From Ahniella affigens (GTDB taxonomy: Bacteria > Pseudomonadota > Gammaproteobacteria > Xanthomonadales > Ahniellaceae): 64,000 nt of DNA. The stretch is taken from positions 4,206,501 through 4,270,500 of the forward strand of contig NZ_CP027860.1 in NCBI RefSeq assembly GCF_003015185.1, in the 5' to 3' direction. Positions 37,633-46,829 of the stretch are shown piece by piece (positions within the stretch are counted from its first letter, which is position 1; each line of letters starts with the position of its first letter). A program made the position numbers and the translations under genes. A model generated the notes under the pieces. That model searched no databases. It had not been told where the DNA came from and saw only the letters and a list, made by a program, of their open reading frames with translations.

Positions 37633-38361
37633 TTAATTGCTCTGACCACCATTGACCAACGTGCCCACCGATTCGCCAAGCACGATCCGCATCAAATCGC
37701 CCGGGCGGGTCATATCGTAGATGCGAAGCGGCATGTGGTGATCGCGGCACAGGGCAATCGCGGCCGTGTCCATCACGCCCAGATTGCGTTGAATGACTTC
37801 TTCATAGCTCAACTTGTCAAAGCGTTTGGCAGTCGGATCTTTCTTCGGATCAGCGGTGTACACACCATCGACCTTAGTTGCCTTCAACAGCAGATCGGCG
37901 CTGATTTCAACGGCGCGCAGCGCAGCGGCGGAATCAGTCGTGAAGAACGGATTACCCGTGCCGGCTGCAAACAGCGTGATGCGGTTCTTTTCCAGATGAC
38001 GTACCGCGCGACGGCGAATGTAGTCCTCGCACACTTCGTTGATCTTGATCGCGCTCATGACGCGCGCCGACGCGCCTCGCTTTTCGAGCGAATCCTGCAT
38101 GGCGAGACAGTTCATCACCGTCGCGAGCATGCCCATGTGATCGCCGGTGACGCGATCCATCCCCGCAGCGGCCAGACCGGCGCCGCGGAAAATGTTGCCG
38201 CCACCAATCACGACACCAACCTGCACGCCGATGCGCGCGACTTCAATGACTTCGTCTGCAAGCCGGCCAATGACGGCGGGATCGATGCCATAGCTTTCCT
38301 TGCCCATCAGGGCCTCGCCGCTCAGTTTCAGAAGAATGCGCTTGAATTTGGCGTCGCTCAT
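37633..38361 (-). CDS. pyrH: UMP kinase
   Basis: A 242-residue amino-acid-kinase-fold enzyme phosphorylating UMP to UDP. It shows [51 protein letters not shown] and [15 protein letters not shown] 38361 matches the conserved N-terminus. It follows tsf, but an intrinsic terminator lies between them, so it probably also has its own promoter. The usual next gene, frr, is not downstream. Confidence 0.97.
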   Translation of the reverse strand: MSDAKFKRILLKLSGEALMGKESYGIDPAVIGRLADEVIEVARIGVQVGVVIGGGNIFRGAGLAAAGMDRVTGDHMGMLATVMNCLAMQDSLEKRGASARVMSAIKINEVCEDYIRRRAVRHLEKNRITLFAAGTGNPFFTTDSAAALRAVEISADLLLKATKVDGVYTADPKKDPTAKRFDKLSYEEVIQRNLGVMDTAAIALCRDHHMPLRIYDMTRPGDLMRIVLGESVGTLVNGGQSN

Positions 38362-38497
38362 GGCTTGCTCCTTGTTGGCTCTGACTGGTTCGCGTCGATC
38401 GGGCTTTGATCGCCCGCGAGATGTGTTGCGCTTTGAAGCACGCGCTCCCGCGCCGGCTTCCTTGTTGCTTGTCGATTGGCAAGCTCACACTTTGGTG

Positions 38498-38528
38498 AAA
38501 AAAAAGGAGCCTTTCGGCTCCTTTTTTT
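38498..38528. terminator. Intrinsic terminator between tsf and pyrH
   Basis: A-tract, GGAGCC-TTTC-GGCTCC hairpin (38506-38521), then a T-tract. Because both flanks are A/T-runs it can work in both directions. On the minus strand it ends the rpsB-tsf transcript nine bases after the tsf stop. Confidence 0.92.
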
Positions 38529-38536
38529 CGGGGCCC

Positions 38537-39415
38537 TTAGGCCAGTCCTGCTTGTTTCATCACTTCGGCAGCGAAGTCTTCGGTCTTCTTTTCGATGCCT
38601 TCGCCGACCGCAATGCGCTGGTAGCTGATCACGTCCGCGCCAGCGGCCTTGACGGCGGCTTCGACGGTCAGATCGCTATTCAGGGCATACGGCTGGCCGT
38701 ACAGCGTGTTCTCGTTGATGATCTTGGCAATCTTGCCACCAATGATCTTCTCCAGGATTTCGGCCGGCTTGGCGCGATCCTTGTCGGTCATCTTGGCGAG
38801 CTCGATTTCCTTTTCCTTCGCCACGAAGTCGGCCGGAACGTCGGCAGCCTTGTTGTACGGCGGGTTCATGGCCGCAACGTGCATCGCAATGCCACGCGCC
38901 AGTTCGGCGTCGCCGCCCTTCAGTTCGACCAACACGCCAATACGGCCACCGTGCACGTAGGCGCCGATGTGGTTCGCGGTGTTCAGCGAAATCATGCGCC
39001 GCAGCTGCACGTTCTCACCGCACTTGGCGACCAAAGCCTGGCGGGCTTCTTCGATCGTGCCGCCAGCTTCGGCAGCCGTCGTCTTCAGCAATTCGACGTC
39101 GCTGACCTTGTTGGCCAGAGCCTGCTTCGCGGCCATCGCGGTGAACGCGACAAAGCCGTCGTCCTTGGCGACGAAGTCGGTTTCCGAATTGATTTCGATC
39201 ATCACGGCGAAACCATCGGCGCTAGCCGTGACAATGCGACCTTCGGCAGCGACGCGGCCAGCCTTCTTGTCAGCCTTGGCGAGACCCGACTTGCGCAGGT
39301 TTTCCATGGCCACGTCGATGTTGCCACCGGCTTCGCCCAGGGCTTTCTTGCACTCCATCATGCCGGCGCCGGAACGCTCGCGCAGTTCCTTCACCAGCGA
39401 GGCGGTGATTTCCAT
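38537..39415 (-). CDS. tsf: Translation elongation factor Ts
   Basis: A 292-residue EF-Tu nucleotide-exchange factor. It begins [26 protein letters not shown] and continues with GRVAAEGRI, the TDFVAKDD segment contacting EF-Tu, and a dimerisation domain with [12 protein letters not shown]. Length is close to E. coli Ts. It lies 80 bases downstream of rpsB, the usual order. Confidence 0.98.
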   Translation of the reverse strand: MEITASLVKELRERSGAGMMECKKALGEAGGNIDVAMENLRKSGLAKADKKAGRVAAEGRIVTASADGFAVMIEINSETDFVAKDDGFVAFTAMAAKQALANKVSDVELLKTTAAEAGGTIEEARQALVAKCGENVQLRRMISLNTANHIGAYVHGGRIGVLVELKGGDAELARGIAMHVAAMNPPYNKAADVPADFVAKEKEIELAKMTDKDRAKPAEILEKIIGGKIAKIINENTLYGQPYALNSDLTVEAAVKAAGADVISYQRIAVGEGIEKKTEDFAAEVMKQAGLA

Positions 39416-39495
39416 GTGTGTACTCCAATTGGGGTGATTCGGCGAAACCCGGGCAGCGACTGAACGCGCCCCGGGCTCCTTGAATTCGGCGCGGA

Positions 39496-40413
39496 TTATT
39501 CGCCCGATTCGTCGTCCTGCGGTTGCGGACGGCCACCGCGGCCGCCTCGGTCATCACGGCGACCGCCGCGATTGTTGTTGTTGTTATTGCCCGGACGCTT
39601 GGCGCCTGGCTTGTTCGGACCTGGGCGACGCGGACGGTCGTCCTTCTTCGGCGCGGCCTTCGCTTCCACCGGGTTGCCTTCGGCGTCGAGTTCAACGAAC
39701 TCGTCCTTGGCCACAACCGGAATCAACGGGGCAGCCGCCTTGCCTTCGAGCACGGCGTCGGCCGCGGCGTGGGCGTACAGCTGCACGGCGCGAATGGCGT
39801 CGTCGTTGCCCGGAATGGCGTAGTCAACCAGGCGCGGGTCGTAGTTCGTATCGACCACGGCGATGACCGGGATGCCCAGAGCCTTCGCTTCCTTGATGGC
39901 GATTTCTTCGTGACCGATGTCGACCACAAACAGCGCGTCCGGCAGGGTCGGCATGTTCTTGATACCGCCGAGCGAACGCTCAAGCTTTTCCTGCTCGCGC
40001 TTGATGGTCAGCACTTCATGCTTGACCAGGCGCTCGAAGCTGCCGTCGTTGTACATGGCTTCGATTTGCTTCAGGCGGGCGACCGACTGCTTGACCGTAC
40101 GGAAGTTGGTCAGCATACCGCCGAGCCAGCGGTAAGAGACGTGCGGCATACCGCAACGCTCGGCTTCTTCCTTCATGACTTCGCGGGCCGAACGCTTCGT
40201 GCCGACGAACAGAATCGTGCCGCGCTTCTGCGCCATGCCCGAGATGAAGTTCATCGCGTCCTGGAAGAGCGGCATCGTCTTTTCCAGGTTGATGATGTGA
40301 ATCTTGCCGCGGGCGCCGAAGATGTACGGGGCCATGCGCGGGTTCCAATAGCGGGTCTGGTGGCCGAAGTGAACGCCGGCTTCCAGCATCTGACGCATCG
40401 TGACTTGAGACAT
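39496..40413 (-). CDS. rpsB: Ribosomal protein S2 with RG/Asn-rich C-terminal tail
   Basis: A 305-residue small-subunit protein. The core (1 to about 235) is canonical: [55 protein letters not shown] and [15 protein letters not shown]. It is followed by about 55 extra residues (from about 250) made of [15 protein letters not shown], a run of six Asn and RGG/RDD repeats, ending DDESGE. E. coli S2 has 241 residues, so the tail is an extension. ATG 40413 has GGAG eight bases upstream; longer in-frame starts would add unconserved sequence. Confidence 0.97.
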   Translation of the reverse strand: MSQVTMRQMLEAGVHFGHQTRYWNPRMAPYIFGARGKIHIINLEKTMPLFQDAMNFISGMAQKRGTILFVGTKRSAREVMKEEAERCGMPHVSYRWLGGMLTNFRTVKQSVARLKQIEAMYNDGSFERLVKHEVLTIKREQEKLERSLGGIKNMPTLPDALFVVDIGHEEIAIKEAKALGIPVIAVVDTNYDPRLVDYAIPGNDDAIRAVQLYAHAAADAVLEGKAAAPLIPVVAKDEFVELDAEGNPVEAKAAPKKDDRPRRPGPNKPGAKRPGNNNNNNRGGRRDDRGGRGGRPQPQDDESGE

Positions 40414-40816
40414 TGTGACTGCTCCATTCATGGTGAAGCCCGCCCCCTGAATGAGTAGGATGGGGCGCTGAGCTTCGGGGTTGGTCCTCCACGGTGCCGC
40501 GACATCTGACCGGTCTTCGCATAAGCGCGACCGGCACCCCAGATGGGCATTCGAACCGTGTGTGAATTCAGGCTTCGGATTGGATTTTCGGCCAACCAGA
40601 GTCCCGGCTTGGCCCCAGACGGGCGGCAAAGCCTGTCGATCATAACGCGGTTGCGGCCGTTCCGCCAAGCACCAACCTGTCCAGCATCCTAGTGGAATCC
40701 GGATTCGCTTGTAAATTCAAACACTTACTGAAACTGAACGGGGTTCGGCCGGCGACGAGGCACGCCGGATGGCACAGGCATCGCGTCGCGCGTGTTGATG
40801 GAATCGGGTAGCCCCA
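40414..40816. promoter_or_regulatory. Divergent promoter region and putative rpsB mRNA leader
   Basis: About 400 bases separate rpsB (minus) from the FG-GAP protein gene (plus). The half next to rpsB should be its 5' leader, which in gammaproteobacteria is an S2 autoregulation target. Minus-strand segments such as GGTGCCGGTCGCGCTTATG and GAAGACCGGTC can pair locally, but I could not fold or align it. No gene was found. Confidence 0.35.
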
Positions 40817-42424
40817 ATGCTTGGATTCACTGCGATGCCCCACCCTCAACGGTCTACGCTGATCTCAATGATCCTCCTGGTCACCACCAAGGTCACGCTC
40901 GCTCAGAACCCGTTTCAAGACGAGTCGAATGCGCGCATCCCGACCGACCTGAACGCCGGCAGCACCATGGATATTGCTATGGCTGATCTCGACAGCGATG
41001 GCGATGACGACCTGGTGCTGGCGAAGGAGTTCCGCCCGAACCAGTTCCTGCAAAATGACGGCCAGAATCGATTCTCTGCGATCGGTGGCGCGTTTGGAGA
41101 CCGTGTTGAAGACTCCGAGGACATCGCGATTGGCGATTTCGACCGCGATGGCGACTTGGATGTGGTGTTCGTTTCGGAAGATACGACTGGAAACGAGTTC
41201 TACCGAAACAGCGGCCTGGGCCGCTTCACGTTTGTCGCTGGGGTGATCCCAAACAACACCAACTCGAACGCGGTGGTAGCCGGTGATCTGGATCGCGACA
41301 ATGATCTGGATCTGGTGATTTCCCGCAACACCGCCCGCGAACTGGTGCTGCTGAACAACGGCGTGGGCAACTTCACCGACGCGAGCAACACCTGGATGCC
41401 AGATGTCGTCGATGTGACGCAAGACCTGAAACTCATCGATATCGACAATGATCAAGACTTGGATCTGATCGCCGGCAACGAGGCCGCAAATGGCGGTCGC
41501 AATCGGCTCTACATCAACACCGGCACGCGGTTCATTGATGAGACCAGCACGCGAATTCCGGCAGCCGGTTATGCCGAAGCGACGCGCAAGGTGTCATTTG
41601 CCGATGTGGATCGCGACAGCGACATCGATCTGTTCTTCGCCAATGCCGATGGCAGCAGCACGGCCTACACGGCGTATCGGCTGCTATTCAACAATGGCCA
41701 AGGCGTGTTCACCGATGTGACACGCGATCGCCTGCCGGCATTTCGACGGCTATCGATGGATGCCGAGTTCAGCGACCTCGATCAGGACGGCGATCTCGAT
41801 CTCGTCGTGGCCGATTTCCAACAGAATCTGCAAGTGCTCGCCAACGATGGAACAGCCCATTTCACGGACGCCAGTGCAGCGTTCCTCGGCAATCTGGTGC
41901 AGCCACGGAGCAGCATCGGCGTCTTTCTGTTCGAGTCGGCCAACACGCGCTATCTGTTCGATGCGGGGTATCAGGATGTCGATCGCCTGCTCGTGCAATC
42001 CAAAGCCGCGCGGCTCGATAGCCGTTACTCCGGCGGCTTTTACAACCCGGCCCAGAATGGCCATGGCTTTCAGTTTTATGTCCTCGAAGATCAGATCGCG
42101 CTGACTTGGTTCACGTTCGACACTGATGGCAGCACCCGCTGGGTCGTGGCTCAGGGCGCCATTCCTGAAGCTGGCGATGACACCGCCGAGCTGCAGGCAT
42201 TTCGCGGCGCCGGCATGGTGTTTGGCACATTCGATCCGAGCCAGTATCAACTGCAGCCCTGGGGCACGATCCGTTGGCGGACGATCGATTGCGATCACGC
42301 CGAAGTCCGCTATGAGTCCGTCGTCAATGGCGCAAACGGTCAACCCCTTGGCAACGGCACCATTCCTGTGGCGCGCCTGGTGCGAATTCCAGGGCTCGAT
42401 TGCCGGAGCAACCCGAGCGGCTGA
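40817..42424 (+). CDS. Secreted FG-GAP/VCBS-repeat protein with a C-terminal 'FYNPAQNGHGF' domain
   Basis: A 535-residue protein with a signal peptide; starts at 40817 and 40835 are both plausible, the latter giving MPHPQRSTLISMILLVTTKVTLAQ. Residues about 45-370 hold about seven FG-GAP/VCBS blades marked by calcium-type motifs (ADLDSDGDDDLV, GDFDRDGDLDVV, GDLDRDNDLDLV, DIDNDQDLDLI, DVDRDSDIDLF, DLDQDGDLDLV), likely a seven-bladed propeller. A separate domain of about 130 residues follows, with SGGFYNPAQNGHGFQFYVL, ALTWFTFDTDGSTRWVVAQG and a Cys near the end. It ends NPSG, not DGFE. Function unknown; likely extracellular. Confidence 0.85.
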   Translation: MLGFTAMPHPQRSTLISMILLVTTKVTLAQNPFQDESNARIPTDLNAGSTMDIAMADLDSDGDDDLVLAKEFRPNQFLQNDGQNRFSAIGGAFGDRVEDSEDIAIGDFDRDGDLDVVFVSEDTTGNEFYRNSGLGRFTFVAGVIPNNTNSNAVVAGDLDRDNDLDLVISRNTARELVLLNNGVGNFTDASNTWMPDVVDVTQDLKLIDIDNDQDLDLIAGNEAANGGRNRLYINTGTRFIDETSTRIPAAGYAEATRKVSFADVDRDSDIDLFFANADGSSTAYTAYRLLFNNGQGVFTDVTRDRLPAFRRLSMDAEFSDLDQDGDLDLVVADFQQNLQVLANDGTAHFTDASAAFLGNLVQPRSSIGVFLFESANTRYLFDAGYQDVDRLLVQSKAARLDSRYSGGFYNPAQNGHGFQFYVLEDQIALTWFTFDTDGSTRWVVAQGAIPEAGDDTAELQAFRGAGMVFGTFDPSQYQLQPWGTIRWRTIDCDHAEVRYESVVNGANGQPLGNGTIPVARLVRIPGLDCRSNPSG

Positions 42425-42522
42425 AACCGCTCGCAACGATATGCAACGGCATCATGTCGGTGCCGTTCGGGGGCGCCCTGCAGAGGCTATGCTTGGGTTT
42501 CGCCGAGCCATTACTGCAAGCC

Positions 42523-43626
42523 ATGACCAATAGTCCCGACCTAAAAGCCCTGCGCGACCGCCTCGATGTGCTCGATGGCAGCCTGCTCGATGCCATCCGT
42601 GAGCGCCAGCAGATCATTGCCGCCATTGGCGAGGCCAAGCGCGGCATGGGCAAGCCCTTGCGCGATTTCGCACGCGAGAAGGACGTACTGGATCGGGCCG
42701 AGGCCAATGCCGCAAAGCGTGGACTGGATGCCAGTCTCGCGCACGAACTGATGAAACTCCTGATCCAGCATTCGTTGACGCATCAGGAGATTGCCCACAT
42801 TCGCGCTCAGGCGACCGGCGCGGGACTCCGTGCCTTGGTGGTTGGTGGCGCCGGCCAGATGGGCCGTTGGTTTGCGAGCTTCCTCGATTCGCAAGGGTTC
42901 AATGTCGAAATCTGCGACCCGAATGCATCGGCTGACGAAGCGTTTCCCGCTCATACCCGTCTGGATTCGAGCCTTCTGAACACGGACCTGATCCTGGTCG
43001 CAGCCGGGCTTCGGGCCAGTGCGGGCATCCTTCGCGAACTGGTCACAATGGCGCCGACTAAGGCCGTGATCATTGATATCGCGTCAATCAAGGAGCCACT
43101 GCGCCCAAGCCTGGTGGCGCTGAAGGATGCCGGCTGGCAGGTCGCATCGCTGCATCCGATGTTCGGGCCAAGCGCGGTGCTCCTGGCTGATCGACATGTC
43201 GTCGTCATCGACCTGGGCTGCCCCGATGCGACGGCGCTGGCACGCAGTTTGTTCGCAAATACCACGGCCGTGGTCAGCGAGCTGTCGCTTGATGCGCATG
43301 ACCGCATCATGGCCGAGGTGCTTGGGCTTTCCCATGCGTTGAATATCGCGTTCGCGCTGGCACTGGCGGAAGGCAAGGCCGACGGGGACCTGCTGCAGCG
43401 GGTATCGAGCTCGACGTTTGACGCGCAGTCGAAAGTCGCCCGCCGCGTCCTGAACGAAAATCCGAACTTGTATTTCGAGATTCAGACCGAGAATCCGAAC
43501 AATGCCGCTCAATTGGATCGCCTGGCCACCGCGCTGCAACACCTATCGCTGGCGGTTGCCGCCCGGGATATCGACACATTCCGCGCGCTGATGGCCCGCG
43601 GCCGGGAATTGCTCGGGCCAGGCTGA
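42523..43626 (+). CDS. tyrA: Bifunctional chorismate mutase / prephenate dehydrogenase (T-protein)
   Basis: A 367-residue enzyme for two steps of tyrosine synthesis. The N-terminal AroQ chorismate-mutase domain (1 to about 90) has LKALRDRLDVLDGSLLDAIRERQQII and AIGEAKRGMGKPLRD. The dehydrogenase domain has the NAD-binding motif VVGGAGQMGRWFASF, DIASIKEPL, LHPMFGPS and QTENPNNA. The layout matches the enteric T-protein. ATG 42523 lies just before the mutase helix, without a strong ribosome-binding site. The multi-hairpin element follows directly. Confidence 0.94.
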   Translation: MTNSPDLKALRDRLDVLDGSLLDAIRERQQIIAAIGEAKRGMGKPLRDFAREKDVLDRAEANAAKRGLDASLAHELMKLLIQHSLTHQEIAHIRAQATGAGLRALVVGGAGQMGRWFASFLDSQGFNVEICDPNASADEAFPAHTRLDSSLLNTDLILVAAGLRASAGILRELVTMAPTKAVIIDIASIKEPLRPSLVALKDAGWQVASLHPMFGPSAVLLADRHVVVIDLGCPDATALARSLFANTTAVVSELSLDAHDRIMAEVLGLSHALNIAFALALAEGKADGDLLQRVSSSTFDAQSKVARRVLNENPNLYFEIQTENPNNAAQLDRLATALQHLSLAVAARDIDTFRALMARGRELLGPG

Positions 43627-43634
43627 AGCATTGG

Positions 43635-43783
43635 CTCGGGTCTGAATAAGTCCATCCTGGACTTTCAGACCCGCACCGAGTCCGGCGCGTGTCCGGACTC
43701 AGTGCTCCAGAATCAAGCACTGGCGTGCTTGATTCCGGGGGGCCATCCATGGCCCCGGCGACTCTAAACGTGTTCAGAGTCGC
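43635..43783. repeat. Composite multi-hairpin intergenic element (copy B)
   Basis: Five consecutive dyads fill the gap between tyrA and the radical-SAM gene. They are CTCGGGTCTGAA...TTCAGACCCGCACCGAG with an AAGTCC/GGACTT inner stem (43635-43680); GAGTCCGG/CCGGACTC (43678-43700); an 11-bp stem GAATCAAGCAC/GTGCTTGATTC (43710-43735); GGGGCCATCCATGGCCCC (43739-43756); and GCGACTCT/AGAGTCGC (43758-43783). The first and fourth recur, inverted, at 31213-31303. Confidence 0.85.
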
Positions 43784-43834
43784 CTCAATCAGCCGGCCGC
43801 GTCCAGCGTGCGGCAGTCCTGCCATAATGGCCGG

Positions 43835-45364
43835 ATGAGCGACGTTGTCCTGACCACCCTGAATGCCCGCTATGCGCATGCCTCCATGGGCTTGCGCTGC
43901 CTGGCTGCGAATCTGGGCTGCTTCCGCGAGCGCACCGAAATCATCGAGTTCGTCATCGGTCAGAAAACCGAGGAGATCGTCGAGCGCTTGCTGGCTTTGC
44001 GACCCAAGCTGATCGGCATCGGCGTCTACATTTGGAACGTCGAGGAATGCACGCGGCTGGTCGGCATGCTGCGGGCGGTCGCGCCGGACGTTCGCATCGT
44101 CCTGGGTGGCCCGGAAGTCAGTTACGAGACGGGTAGCCAGCGTATCTGCGAGCTGGCCGACTACGTGATCAGCGGCTGGGGCGATGTCAGCTTTCGCGAA
44201 TTGCTCGAGTCGATCGAGCGCGGTGAACCACCACCGCACAAAGTGATTGCCGGCAAGCAGCCGCCGTTGCCGGAGTTGGCAATGCCCTACGCCGAGTACA
44301 CGGAAGAGGACATTCGGCAGCGGTTTGTTTACGTTGAAGCCTCTCGGGGTTGCCCGTTCAAGTGCGAGTTCTGTTTGTCGGCGCTCGACAAGACCGCGTG
44401 GCCGTTCCCGCTGGAGCCTTTTCTGGCTGCGCTGGAGACGCTCTACCAACGCGGGCTTCGGGTCTTCAAGTTTGTCGATCGCACGTTTAATCTCAAGATC
44501 GATACGTCAGTCCAGATTTTGGACTTTTTCCTGGACAAGCTGACGCAGCATCCAGACGACCCGGTATTCGCGCATTTCGAGCTGATCCCCGATCACCTGC
44601 CCGATAAGTTGAAGTTGCAGATTCAGCGATTCCCGCCAGGGACATTGCAGTTTGAAATCGGCATCCAGACATTCGACCCGGATGTGCAAACGCGTATTTC
44701 GCGCCGCCAGGACAATGCCAAGGCCGATGCCAACATCCGCTGGTTGCGCGAGCAGTCTGAGGCACATCTGCACGTGGACTTGATCGCCGGCCTGCCGGGC
44801 GAGAATGTCGAGTCATTCGGCCGTGGCTTTGATCGCCTGGTGGCGATGAATCCACATGAGATCCAGTTCGGCATTCTGAAGCGACTTCGCGGTACGCCGA
44901 TCATCCGCCATACCGAACCCTACGGACTGCGCTTCAATCCGGACCCACCTTACAACATCCTCGCGACGAATGTGATTTCGTTTGCCGAGATGCAGAACCT
45001 GAGTCGGTTTGCGCGCTACTGGGATATCGTCGCCAACTCCGGACGCTATACCCGCACACTGCCGGTGTTGCTCGGCACGTCGCCGTTCCAACAGTTCCAT
45101 CGGTTCAGTCAATGGCTGTGGTCCCGAACCCGGCAAACACACGCGTTGGCGCACGAGCGGATGGTGCACCTGCTGCATGAGTTTCTGTGCGAACGCAATG
45201 CGGACCCGCGCGAGTTGATCGAGTCCAGCCTGCTCGCTGATTACCGCGGCGCCGGTGGCCGCACGCGGCTGAGTTTCGAGGCCGCCGATTCGGTGTTGCC
45301 ACCGCCGCGACCCAGCAAACGCGCGGGTGCGACGCTCGCGCGTCAGGCGCGGCATCTCGGCTGA
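43835..45364 (+). CDS. B12-binding-domain radical SAM protein
   Basis: A 509-residue protein from ATG 43835. An N-terminal cobalamin-binding-like Rossmann domain (VVLTTLNARYAHASMGLRCL, LIGIGVYIWN, IVLGGPEVSYE) is followed by a radical-SAM core. The core has the cluster motif RGCPFKCEFC, then FKFVDRTFN, IGIQTFD and LIAGLPGE. A C-terminal DUF4080-like region follows. The reaction is unknown; relatives include methyltransferases and anaerobic cofactor enzymes. It stands alone downstream of the hairpin cluster. Confidence 0.9.
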   Translation: MSDVVLTTLNARYAHASMGLRCLAANLGCFRERTEIIEFVIGQKTEEIVERLLALRPKLIGIGVYIWNVEECTRLVGMLRAVAPDVRIVLGGPEVSYETGSQRICELADYVISGWGDVSFRELLESIERGEPPPHKVIAGKQPPLPELAMPYAEYTEEDIRQRFVYVEASRGCPFKCEFCLSALDKTAWPFPLEPFLAALETLYQRGLRVFKFVDRTFNLKIDTSVQILDFFLDKLTQHPDDPVFAHFELIPDHLPDKLKLQIQRFPPGTLQFEIGIQTFDPDVQTRISRRQDNAKADANIRWLREQSEAHLHVDLIAGLPGENVESFGRGFDRLVAMNPHEIQFGILKRLRGTPIIRHTEPYGLRFNPDPPYNILATNVISFAEMQNLSRFARYWDIVANSGRYTRTLPVLLGTSPFQQFHRFSQWLWSRTRQTHALAHERMVHLLHEFLCERNADPRELIESSLLADYRGAGGRTRLSFEAADSVLPPPRPSKRAGATLARQARHLG

Positions 45365-45442
45365 TTCAACCATCTGTGTCCGGATTGCTGGAGCACTCGC
45401 CACAGTCGTGGCATGCTCGGGCCACTTTGCTGGAGTCATGAC

Positions 45443-45664
45443 ATGACCATTTGCCCGATAGCGATTGCGGTTGGCTGTAAGAAGTGCCCGGTGTTTTCGG
45501 TTTGCCCGGCCACCAGGATTCTCGGCGACCAACCTGCTGCTGCGCCTCCAGCGCCGGCTGCCGACGAAGCACCGAAGAAGTCGAGTGGCGGCAAACGCGG
45601 TCGCGGCCATACGAACGCACAGCGCACGCGGAGCAAAGGCGGCAAACGACCGCGCAAGGCTTGA
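45443..45664 (+). CDS. Small Cys-rich protein with basic tail
   Basis: A 73-residue protein from ATG 45443, supported by GGAG at 45432-45435. The N-terminal half has four Cys (MTICPIAIAVGCKKCPVFSV then CPATRILGD), a spacing able to bind zinc or an iron-sulfur cluster. The C-terminal half is Ala/Pro-rich, then very basic (GGKRGRGHTNAQRTRSKGGK), suggesting nucleic-acid contact. It ends four bases before the next gene, so the two may be co-transcribed. I believe the N-terminal motif recurs in small proteobacterial proteins, but no function is known to me. Confidence 0.7.
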   Translation: MTICPIAIAVGCKKCPVFSVCPATRILGDQPAAAPPAPAADEAPKKSSGGKRGRGHTNAQRTRSKGGKRPRKA

Positions 45665-45668
45665 GCGG

Positions 45669-46802
45669 ATGCGCTGGCAACTGCTCGCAATCGGGCTGTG
45701 TGTTTGGAGCAGTTCGATTCTCGCTGCGCCATTTGGCTCTGGCCAATACGGTGAGGGCTGGAACGTGGCGGTTGATCCCGATGACGGGCGACTGACGGCC
45801 GATTTGACGATTGGCAGTGATGCCACGCATCCAGCCTGTCGCCTCTATGTGTTTGGAGAGCCGGTCAGCGGTGGCTCGTATCAACTCGCAGCAGTAGGGC
45901 CTGATGCCAAGACCGTCCATGCGGGACAGGCCACCGTCACGACAGACGGTGGCGCCATCCGAATCGAGCTACCCACGGTGCCGCCCGAGTGTCACAGCGT
46001 TGCCGAGTCGCTGCAGCAGGGCATCCAGCGGCAACTGACCGCAGCCAAACCGTGGCGCGGGGTTCGCTGGGTCGCGGCCGAGCGCGCTTACTTCCACCGG
46101 GAAGCAGATGATTCGACGCGACGCAAAGCCTATGTCGTTCGGGGTGACGCCTTGGCGTACACCAAAGAGACGGCCGCGTTTGTCGAAGCCGAGTACCTGA
46201 AATCGGGCAGCACGACTCGCGGTTGGGTGTCATGGGCAGACTTAGGGGCGATGCGGCCGACTGCCCAAGGGCGAACCGCCAACCGATTCCCGAGACTCTC
46301 AGAGCCAGCAACATCGGCCGAGCGCGCGGCGTGGCGGCAGGTGTTGCACTGGGCCGATCACAACGAAGAGCACTTTCAGGCGTCAATGGGTGATGCGGCG
46401 ACGGATGGCGGGATTCAACCATTGCTGAGTATCGGCTCGACCCGCGTGCTACGAATCAGTTTTGGGTTCGCGGCCTATCAGGAAATTTTTGGCTATGCGC
46501 TCATCGACGATGCCTTGGGCGAAGCCCGGATGCTCACGCTGAAGGGCTTTCCGCCCGACGCAGACGTGCCCTATAGCGAAATATTCGGATTTGATTCGTA
46601 CAACGCTAACGATCAGATCGTTCAGGTGTTCAGCAAGTCCCGCGGGATGGGCGATTGCGGCCGGGTGTTGCAATACACATTGCAGGACGGCGGACTGCAG
46701 CTGCTGCAGTGGCGCATGCGCGAGTGTGGCGATGAGATCGACGAAGGCGACATCGACACGGATTCGTGGCCGGTGCAGTCCGGGGACCCGGATCAATACT
46801 AA
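45669..46802 (+). CDS. Secreted DUF1176-like protein
   Basis: A 377-residue protein from ATG 45669 with a signal peptide (MRWQLLAIGLCVWSSSILAA). The C-terminal third shows the pattern FSKSRGMGDCGRVLQYTLQD...RECGDE. This resembles the C-terminus of DUF1176 proteins, where a Gly-Asp-Cys-Gly segment and a late Cys are conserved. The middle part has LLSIGSTRVLRISFGFAAYQEIFGY. Likely periplasmic, role unknown. It starts four bases after the small Cys-rich gene. Confidence 0.7.
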   Translation: MRWQLLAIGLCVWSSSILAAPFGSGQYGEGWNVAVDPDDGRLTADLTIGSDATHPACRLYVFGEPVSGGSYQLAAVGPDAKTVHAGQATVTTDGGAIRIELPTVPPECHSVAESLQQGIQRQLTAAKPWRGVRWVAAERAYFHREADDSTRRKAYVVRGDALAYTKETAAFVEAEYLKSGSTTRGWVSWADLGAMRPTAQGRTANRFPRLSEPATSAERAAWRQVLHWADHNEEHFQASMGDAATDGGIQPLLSIGSTRVLRISFGFAAYQEIFGYALIDDALGEARMLTLKGFPPDADVPYSEIFGFDSYNANDQIVQVFSKSRGMGDCGRVLQYTLQDGGLQLLQWRMRECGDEIDEGDIDTDSWPVQSGDPDQY

Positions 46803-46829
46803 GCAGGCTGGCGCTGCCTCAGGGCTGTT

